Assembly: GCF_003144115.1 (NCBI RefSeq)
Contig: NW_020312006.1
Coordinates: 395,269 to 459,268, forward strand
Length of the DNA stretch: 64,000 nt
Direction of reading: 5' to 3'
Source: Tilletiopsis washingtonensis
Taxonomy: Eukaryota; Basidiomycota; Exobasidiomycetes; Entylomatales
Made by a program: the position numbers and the translations under genes. This document shows, one piece after another, positions 56,976 through 64,000 of this stretch; position 1 is the stretch's first letter, and every line of letters starts with the position of its first letter. The notes under the pieces were generated by a model. The model searched no databases, was not told where the DNA came from, and was given only the letters and a program-made list of their open reading frames with translations.

Positions 56976-58861
56976 ATGGGTCCTCCAAGCTCAAGCTCGA
57001 GCGTCGCTCCGGCAGCAGAGGCAGAGGTGCGCCGACGAAGCAGTGCGGCCATGACGCCAGCCACGGGACCCGGCGTAGGGCCCGGCGCAGAGGCGGCTGC
57101 GAGCACGTCCTCCAGCCCGCCGCAGGTGCCACGGCCGCGCCGCTTGCGCATCAACGGCGTCGTGGGCAAGGTGGTGCCGTGCATCCTGTGCGTCGGGCTG
57201 CGCTCTGACAACTTGCTGCGAGGAGGCTGATGCGCTGCGCTCTCGCACAGGCTGGCCTATGTCTCGTACGTGGTCTGGCGCAGCGTGCAGCAGCGCCACG
57301 CGCTGACCATGCATCGTTCAGCGCATCATACCGCCTCGTCGTGTACGACTTTTCCTGTCAGTCTTTCAGCTTGACCGCACAGCTCTGGGTGCTCACTGTC
57401 TCTATTGTTCAGATTTGCATCTCTTCAAGACGCGGCACTCGCCGCTGCGCATGGCACTCCATCTCGTGCCCTCGCACCTTCTCTTCCTCTACTCTCTGCG
57501 CGCCTACCTCCAGATCTACCTTGCGCATTGCCGCAGCGCACCCCGTCCTTCTCGCTCCGCGCGTCTTCTCGCTGCCGTGCCAGGCCTCGCATGGCTCAGA
57601 GGCACGCACCTGCCCGAGCCGCCGCGCGAGCCACCCGGAGGCGAAGAGTGGAGACGGCACTTGACGGAGGTCACGCGTGAGGGAGAGCTGGTGCGCTGCT
57701 ATCGCGACAAGTGTGGCGGAAGATGGAAGGCGCCTCGGTGAGCTGTGCCAATGGCTGTATCGATTCGCTTCGCTGATCAGCTCGTTGCGCCCAGGACTCG
57801 ACACTGTGGTGATTGCCGCACGTGTCGCCCAGGGCTGGACCATCATTGCCCTTGGGTGCGTCTTGCTGCACATCCGCTCGGCCACTCACTGACGCTGCCC
57901 GCGCAGTTCGACGCAGATGTCTCGCTGCTCTCCACGCTCTTTCCGTTCCTTTCCTTCCTCACTCTCGTCCCAGTGCTCTTCAGCTGGGCCTATCTGCCCC
58001 TCCTTCCCCTCGCCTGGAGGCATGCGCGCGCAATAGCCTCCTTTGCGAGCGCATCGCAGGTGCTGCGAGAGAAGTGGTGGAGTCGCAGACGCAGCTGGAT
58101 CGGCGGCCCGATTTGGAGATGGGCTGTCGGATGGATGTGGGGTGAGTCCGAGGCCCTGTTGATTTGGCGAAGACGTGCTGACGCGATTGCAGCTGCGAGG
58201 ATATACCCGGCGGGACGTGAAGAGATCGACTCGCTGTCGAGCGCTCTTGCTCAGCCAGGCGCTCGACTGCCGCTGCTGTTCATAGGCGGCGCAGGCATGG
58301 TCTCCATCGCCCTCGGTCTGTCCCCAATGTGCATGCACCATCAGCGGACTGCTGTGCTCACGCCCTCAGCTCCGACAGCGCTGCTGGCCTCCACGCTCCT
58401 TGCGCTGGGCCGAGGCGAAACGAGCATCGATGTCGCGCGGCGCAAGGCCGTGCATCGACAGGCAGCTGCCGCAGCGACCACGAGCGATGCACTGCTGCAA
58501 ACGCAGCGCATCGAGGCAGTGTCGCACTTCTGGGTGCCGTTCCCCGACGATGGACGCTCGGCGGGCACAGGCGAGACGGGAGTGGTCCTTCCGACGCTGC
58601 CGCATGAACGGCCATACGATCTCGGCTCGAGGCGCGACAATGTCCGCACGGCTCTCGGGTGCGTCAATGGGCTGTCTCAAGGGGGAGAGGGGGAAAAGGG
58701 CCACAGCTGACGTTTTAACTTCGACCAGCTGGAACCGATTCCATCCGCCGTCCAGGCTGGCGATTGCGTGGCCGCTCAACGCGCGCGTCGAGCAGCGGCT
58801 GCGCGAGGAGGCGGCGCGCCGACGGCAGGAGACGCGCGCTGCTGCAGACGCAGGACGCTGA
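56976..58861 (+). CDS. DHHC-type protein S-palmitoyltransferase, atypical after the DHHC motif
   Basis: Seven exons: 56976-57187, 57251-57342, 57413-57737, 57795-57855, 57907-58141, 58193-58658, 58729-58861; 507 aa. The cysteine-rich domain reads VRCYRDKCGGRWKAPRTRH, then CGDCRTCRPG and LDHHCPW (DHHC at residues 225-228, Cys228 being the acyl carrier). Transmembrane segments precede it (VGKVVPCILLAYVSYVVW; ALHLVPSHLLFLYSLRAYL) and follow it (LSTLFPFLSFLTLVPVLFSW; LPLLFIGGAGMVSIALGLSP). The usual 'NxCVG' after DHHCxW is absent (FDADVS instead). The end, NVRTALGWNRFHPPSRLA, resembles the 'NhxxhhGxxxxxWhhP' tail of the family. Exon 1 start is uncertain (ATG 56976, 56934 or 57050), as is the donor of exon 2. 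The 51-nt intron at 58142 is also open in frame, so it may be retained. Substrates unknown. Confidence 0.8.
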
Positions 58862-59079
58862 TGCAGCAGGGAGCGAGGAAGGTAGAATGAGCAAGAGACG
58901 TGAAGACGAAGGCTCTATCTTGTTGACTAGGACGGATCGTGCGTGAGGGGCGTATGGAAGTGAGGCAGGGCAGGGGGGCAAGGGAGAGGCACTGGACAAA
59001 CGTGCCCTGTCTATAGAGAAAGAGGGGGGAAAGAGGAGGCGAGGCAAGGAGCCACGCATCACTGCGCAAGTGCACGGAG
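58862..59079. other. Convergent 3' region
   Basis: 218 bp between the DHHC and hydrolase stop codons; G-rich on the + strand, no feature recognised. Confidence 0.5.
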
Positions 59080-62000
59080 CTAATTCGTCACCTCGTCGTC
59101 TGGATCGGGCGTCGCAAGCCACTCGAGGATCTGATCCATGAAGGGCCCATTGGCCATGAGCGTTTCGCCGTGCGCGGCGCCTTTGGCAAGCACGATGTTG
59201 CCGCCGTCTTCGAGGTCTCGCATGCCGTGCGAGCGCAGATAGCGCCGATTGGCGGCGGCGTTGAGGACGGCGTCGTGCTCGGAGAGATAGACCTGCGAGG
59301 CGGAGGAGTGAGTCAGCGGGGAAAGAAGAGGGGGGGGGGTGAGACGGACCCGGACGTGGTGCGCTGACTTGAGGTTGGGACCGAGCTCGGAGGGCCAGAG
59401 GATGTTGGAGGTCCAATCGACTGCGGGGGCGCAGGCGGGGGGAGGGATGAGCCCCATGTATCACCAGCGAAAGTGATCCGCGTGAGGGCAGACACGCAAA
59501 ACAAACGCACAGTGTCGATGCAGAGCATGTGCGGTGCCCAGTTCGCGCCCGACAAAGTAGCGCATCAGCGCTTGCACGGGCGACTTGGGCTTGCCGTAGA
59601 GGAAGTTGCTGGGTAGGACAGAGTTGAGCAGAGAGGGGAGGGGGGGGGCGGCGAGAGAGGGACTTACTCGATGACGTGAGGGACCCAGAGCTGGAAGCAG
59701 ACTGGACGCAGAGTGCGAAAGGTGTCAGCCTCTGGAAGCGCGCACAGGGGGAGACTGTGCCACGAGACAGTGTGTGTACGCACCCGGATCGACGATGCAG
59801 CATCTGCGCACCAGCTCTCCGAGACTTTTGATGAGCCACGAGCCGACGATGGTGCCCATGGAGTGGCTGACGATGGTGATGCCCACGCGGTGCCAGCCTT
59901 CGTGCTGGATGATGCCGCGCAGCGTCTCGACCATCTCGTGGTGTCCCACGGGCGCAAGAAACTGCTTGTGAAACAGCGCCTGGCTGGTGTGCGGGAACAG
60001 CGGCACGAGGATGGGATGCGTCGAGGCCACGGGAGAGGAGGTGAGACGATAGAGAAAGTTGGCGTATTGCGCTAGACCGATACTTGAGAGGCCAAGTGAG
60101 CGAGGGGATAGCATGAGTGGGGCACCGGGGGCGAGGGCGAACGTACCCGAGACCGTGCAAAAAGACGATGGGCCGATAGCGCGAATCGCCGCTCTCGGCT
60201 TTGGCTCGACTCCAGCCCTTGGGGCGCCAGATGAGATACTCCACTCTGCCCTCGCGTTCATGCTTGAAGCCGCGCCGTACGGCGCCCATGAGTGCCAGGC
60301 GGGAGAGGGCGTTGGTGGCGAGGTAGCTAAGGGAACATGCGAGACGGGGGGATCAGGGTTCAGTTCTCAACCCTGCTGGCAGAAGCGCAGGAAGGAGGGG
60401 GGAAAACAGGAGACTCACGAAGCCAAGGGTCGGCCATCAACTCTCACGCGATCCATCGTCAAGCGCATGCTCTTCAACTTGGGTGCACTCTTCAAGCCCT
60501 CCTCATCCGTGCCCACGTCTGCTCCCCAGTGCGGCGCTCGTTTGGGGAACGCACACCCTTGTCTCGCCTCTACGAGTTCGCGGCAGTACAGGATGAGGTC
60601 CAGTCTGGACTCGGAGACGGGGTCCCATTCACCCGGCAGACTCGTCGTTGTCGATGTCGATGCGGCTGTCGTTTCATCCCGCGCGCGAGCGGCCAGTTGC
60701 GCCTTGTTGCGCCGCGCCGAACTGTCGCTTCCCGGCGCCGGCGAAGGAGCGAATGCGCGTGCAGGCGGCGGCATGGGACTGCCACTGCGAGCAATCGGCT
60801 CGGCGTCGCGCCACACTGCCAGTCCGCCGGCGCTCGTGGGCGCAGAGAGCGGCACGCCGGCGGAAGAAGGCGCAGAAGAAGAGGAGGCTTCGGCCTCGAT
60901 TACCTCGAGATCCACACCGAATAAGGCCCAGGAAAGCCACCGCTCGGCATCGCGCGCAGTGATGTGCGAACGCGGAGCTTGGAACCAGAGCGCGAACTCC
61001 TGGAGATGGGCAGAGCACAAAGGAGAATGAGCTATGCGGCGACACCTCCTGATGGAGAGCACACGAATGTAAAACGCTGCTACTCGCTCTGTGTCTCTGA
61101 GCTGTCCAGCCCGTTCGTTCGCCTTACTTTACGTGCCTGGCCCTCCCCCCTTCCTTCCTCCGATTCTGCCTCCCCGCCCCCCCGCCCCCTCTCGAACCCA
61201 CCTTCCCCCCCCTCCCCCCCTCTCCCTTCTCACGCTCGAAAACTCACATCACGAAACCTCCTAGCGCGCACATCCTCCTCCTCCAACGGCTGATCAAACA
61301 CAAAGCTCGGCAGCACGCTTGCTGCTCTTAGTCTTGCGTGCTGCTTGAGAAAGTGCGGCCGTTTCGGCGGCTGCAGCTGCTGTGAAGTGCCTGCCGCCGT
61401 ACCCGCAGCCGAGGAGGAGGAGGAAGCAGCGACAGGCGCCAGACGCTGCCGCAGTTGCATGTTGCTGCCCGTCGAGCCCGTCGAAGAGGCAGTGGTAGGA
61501 GTGACCACGCTGCCATTGCCGCTGTTGTTGCTGTCGGCTTCGGGCGCGCAGACATGGCCGTCATCATCGTATGGCGCAAAGTCATTCATGCCCGTCTCGA
61601 GTGCGCGAATCAGCACTGCGCGTGCAGTCCATGAGCAAAGCTGTTACCAGACGAAGAGGGCGCAGAGGGGGGAAGAGGACATGGACACACTCACCTCCGC
61701 GCAGAAACCTCCTTCCATACACGGGCGGCGGCCCGGGCTGCTGCACCTGCCGCACCAGATACGCATGGTAGAGGCTAAACGCCGCCTCGAGGGCGCAGTA
61801 GGCTGCGAGGCCTGCGTGCAGTGGCTTTGGCAGAGGCAGAGGCGCGCCGCGAAAGAAGGTGAGGAAGAGGTAGAGCCAGGAGAGAGGAGTGATGCACCAG
61901 ACGCCGTGGATTACTAAGTAGACTGAGAGACGTGAGAGATGTAGCATGGAGGAGGCGGCTGTCATGGCCGCGCGAGTGGGGCCCGCGGCGCCGGAGCGCA

Positions 62001-62196
62001 GGGCGTGAGCGAGGAGAGAGGTGGGTGAGAGCGCCCCGGGGGCGGGGGCCGCGCACAAGGCGGACGGCAGGCAGGCGTAGCTGCGCGTGAGATGCGGCAG
62101 AGAGCAGCGATGGTAAGTGTGAGATGAGGGCGGCGGTGATGGTGGTAGGGAAACAAAGCGCCGAAGTGACAGAGTCAGAGTGGAGGGCGCGGCCAT
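59080..62196 (-). CDS. Membrane-associated alpha/beta hydrolase (putative lipase/esterase)
   Basis: Nine exons: 62196-61695, 61615-61248, 60999-60419, 60326-60147, 60082-59784, 59701-59668, 59608-59511, 59420-59350, 59292-59080; 781 aa. The N-terminus has hydrophobic helices (LVIHGVWCITPLSWLYLFLTFF; LHAGLAAYCALEAAFSLYHAYL), then a disordered Ser/Thr/Gln stretch, and a conserved EFALWFQAPRSHITARDAERWLSWALFG region. The catalytic domain reads YRPIVFLHGLGIGLAQYANFLY, the nucleophile elbow VSHSMGTIVG (Ser618), CFQLWVPHVIDNFLYGKP, SEHDAVLN (candidate Asp718) and KGAAHGETL (candidate His752). The triad is therefore plausible and complete. I do not assign a substrate; a membrane-lipid or sterol-ester role would fit the topology. 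One donor is non-consensus (GTCCGT at 59,349); the 34-nt exon and the start ATG are moderately certain. Confidence 0.84.
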
Positions 62197-62750
62197 CGGC
62201 GGGCGCGGCACAGCAACACCGAAATGCACATCTCCGCGCGCGCGCCGGCGCCGGCACGTCTGAGCCGGGGGCCCTCACTTCGCATTTGTGGACACTCTGC
62301 ATCCTCTCACTCTCCTTCGTCTCCACTTTCAGACCTGCTCGCTTTTTGCTCCTCGGCACTACTACTGATCGCCTCTCTCTCTCTCTCTCTCTCTCAAAGC
62401 GCACCGACGACGGGCGTGACGAGTTCATGCCTCACGGCGCGCGCCGCTCCCGAGCGCTGCCTGGTGACGCAAGCACAGCTTTCTTGCCGAGCTTTCTTGA
62501 CCACAACACAGCGAACCTGCCGACGGAGCGTATTCAAAACAGAGGTGAGTCGCATGAGCATCCCGTAAGTCGTGTGCACACGCTCACTTGCCGTGGCATC
62601 ATCACGCAACGACACAGCAGACACAGGCACAGTGGGAAACGCATCTTCGCAATTTGAACAGCCAAGACGAATCAAACGGCAAAAGTACAAACGCCACGCC
62701 CTCTTTGCGCCGCAACGTCAAGCGTCGAGCGTCGAGCGTCGCGCAGCGTC
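62197..62750. other. Intergenic region, NDUFA12-like 3' end to hydrolase start
   Basis: 554 bp between tandem - strand genes. It contains a CT dinucleotide tract at about 62,373-62,395. No gene seen. Confidence 0.5.
62372..62395. repeat. CT/GA dinucleotide microsatellite
   Basis: About eleven CT units on the + strand upstream of the hydrolase start (GA on the transcribed strand). Confidence 0.9.
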
Positions 62751-63184
62751 TTATTGACGAGCAGCCACCTTTGGCTCCCATGCGTTCTGTGCGCGCGAAA
62801 AGCGCGAGGCGGAGAGTTAGCGTCAGGGTCTTGTGCGCGGCTCCCGAAGATGTGTGTGTGGGGGGGGGGGCTTTGGCGCCCGAGAGAGGATCTAGAAGGC
62901 AAGAAAGTGTACACTCACTATCTTGGGCCGCGTAGTGTTGTACGTGCGAAACGCGGCGCGCGTGCCCGTCGTCGACTCGCTTGGCGGCTGTTGTGTTGAT
63001 CGAGATCGAGCGTAGAGGGGGAGAGAGAGAGAGAGAGAGGTGGGTCAGTTTCGATGTTTCGCATGTGTCGAGCGGGGCGGCAAAGGTCCCTCCTGCTGCA
63101 CCGCACTCTGCCGAGCCGAAAAAGAAGTAGACCTCGAAGCTTTGCCTCTGCACCAGCGCAGCGCGAAAGCACGCCCCCTCCCCC

Positions 63185-63225
<41 letters not shown>

Positions 63226-63234
63226 TTTGTGCCC

Positions 63235-63282
<48 letters not shown>

Positions 63283-63849
63283 GGCTGTCCTTTCGAAACG
63301 CTCGAGGGGGGCACAGCTAGCTAACGCCTGAAAGCGATGCAGTCCCGCATGGCCACGACTCTGTCCCCCCTCCCTTTTCCTTGCCCCGCTCGAGAGAGAG
63401 AGATAGAGAGAGCAAAAAAAGCCCACGCTCTCTCTCTCTCTCGCTCTCCTGAACCCGGCATGGGAAAGACAAACACCCCTTCGCACATGCATGCTGCTGC
63501 TGCGCGCGCACAACCCCCCTCGATGCGAGGGCTGCACTGCCCTTCTTGCCTATCGTCCGTCGCCCAAGTGCAGGGACGCCCACGCGTTCCTTCTCTCCCT
63601 TATGCGCCTGCCTTGCCCTCCCCCCCTCCCCTCCTCCCATCAACATCCTTCCCCTCACTCACCGCCTCCCACGTCTGTCTAGCGTTCAGCACCACCTCGT
63701 CGTTCGTAGGCGGCGCCGTCTTAGTATGGTGCAGCCAGGCATGCCACACGGGCTCAATCTGCGAGACATGCACGTCGTGCTGTGCAAAGTCGACCCAGCG
63801 ATGCCGGCCGGGCACTTCGGTGTGGTCTTCGTAGTACTTGTTGCCGTTG
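62751..63849 (-). CDS. Mitochondrial complex I subunit NDUFA12-like (N-terminus beyond the window)
   Basis: Three 3' exons are visible: 63849-63663, 62987-62919, 62751-62786 (last, with TAA). NDUFA12 (B17.2) is an accessory subunit of NADH:ubiquinone oxidoreductase at the matrix arm; NDUFAF2 is its assembly-factor paralogue. Exon translations join to NGNKYYEDHTEVPGRHRWVD, SQIEPVWHAWLHHTKTAPPT, then TTGTRAAFRTYNTTRPKI and NAWEPKVAARQ, matching the family order 'GNKYYED..GRHRWV...PPEWHxWLH...PP...Y.TTRPK..W.P'. The C-terminal two exons could only be found by phase and motif because a 675-nt intron full of homopolymers separates them. Upstream exon(s) lie beyond 63,850. A GGACGAACGA|GTGTCG string at 63,968-63,977 could be the preceding exon end (GTND), but it abuts a GA repeat and is unproven. 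Confidence 0.82.
63019..63040. repeat. GA/CT dinucleotide microsatellite in the NDUFA12-like intron
   Basis: About ten GA units on the + strand, i.e. a CT-rich tract on the transcribed strand 30-50 nt before the acceptor at 62,988, where it could serve as polypyrimidine tract. Confidence 0.85.
63186..63280. repeat. Inverted homopolymer pair: C40, 11-nt spacer, G44
   Basis: Forty C at 63,186-63,225, the spacer tttgtgccccc at 63,226-63,236, then forty-four G at 63,237-63,280. The two arms are perfectly complementary. It lies inside the 675-nt intron of the NDUFA12-like gene. Could form a hairpin, G-quadruplexes or an i-motif; could also be partly an assembly artefact. Confidence 0.85.
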
Positions 63850-63975
63850 CTGCCAAGCAGGGAGGGTGAGTAAGGTGATGAGGAGGCACGAGAAAGAGAA
63901 AGCGACGCCATGTAGGCCGCATTGGGCATTGGCGCACTCGTCAAGGCAAGCGCACAGCCCGCGACACTCGTTCGT

Positions 63976-64000
63976 CCCTCTCTCTCTCTCTCTCTCTCTC
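63976..64000. repeat. TC/GA dinucleotide microsatellite at the window end
   Basis: TC repeats run to the last base, so the full length is unknown. Confidence 0.9.

Noticed and set aside
63600-63944. Unspliced N-terminus MASLSLSRASSS... for the NDUFA12-like protein
   Set aside because: A CAG acceptor lies exactly before NGNKYYED and family members have upstream residues in GTD-x-x-GNK context; the unspliced leader is probably intron.
1-64000. CRISPR array, bacterial operon, phage or rRNA locus
   Set aside because: No direct-repeat/spacer pattern, Shine-Dalgarno spacing or rRNA sequence; all identifiable genes are intron-containing fungal nuclear genes.

Overview
This is about 64 kb of nuclear DNA from a high-GC filamentous or yeast-like fungus, almost certainly a basidiomycete and by inference one of the Ustilaginomycotina. 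The grounds are genes split by many short introns (mostly 46-80 nt) with GTGAGT or GTGCGT donors and CAG/TAG acceptors, very strong G/C third-position bias, and fungal families such as Zn2Cys6 regulators, a FunK1-type kinase and NMD3, MMS19 and RPD3 orthologues. The exon models below were built by hand from splice signals, reading phase and conserved motifs. All CDS lengths sum to whole codons, but no transcript evidence was available.

Layout, left to right. 0-6 kb holds the 3' end of a fungal transcription factor (+), convergent with a large 11-exon regulator (-) that carries two separate Zn2Cys6 clusters. 7.4-8.3 kb is COQ7 (+). 8.8-11.1 kb is a secreted, single-pass membrane protein (-). 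13.5-16.1 kb is a mahogunin-like RING ubiquitin ligase (-). 18.2-19.8 kb is a GPI-anchored hydrolase-like protein lacking its nucleophile (+). 20.6-23.9 kb is a tandem-CCCH (TIS11/tristetraprolin type) mRNA-binding protein (-). 26.8-28.8 kb is NMD3 (+), convergent with MMS19 (-, 29.0-32.9 kb), which is divergent from a FunK1-like kinase (+, 33.3-36.2 kb). 36.7-38.8 kb is a TMA46/ZC3H15 homologue (-). 40.2-42.7 kb is a PWWP-domain chromatin protein (+), convergent with Beclin-1/ATG6 (-, 43.2-44.8 kb).

45.0-49.7 kb is a CpG-poor, lower-GC, repeat-bearing island with no recognisable intact gene, bounded by a short direct repeat. It is most likely decayed mobile or methylated DNA. 50.0-53.4 kb is a transportin-3/MTR10 importin (-), sharing a 340-bp divergent promoter with the histone deacetylase RPD3/HDAC1 (+, 53.7-56.6 kb). 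57.0-58.9 kb is an atypical DHHC palmitoyltransferase (+). 59.1-62.2 kb is a membrane-associated alpha/beta hydrolase (-). 62.8-64 kb is the 3' part of an NDUFA12-like complex I subunit (-), whose intron holds a C40/G44 inverted homopolymer pair.

The gene set is mostly housekeeping: ribosome export and translation (NMD3, TMA46), Fe-S delivery and genome stability (MMS19), chromatin (RPD3, PWWP), respiration (COQ7, NDUFA12), autophagy, nuclear import. It is not an operon or gene cluster. The least ordinary items are the dual zinc-cluster regulator with its micro-exon-encoded first cluster, the CpG-depleted island, the two enzymes with altered catalytic motifs and the homopolymer hairpin.
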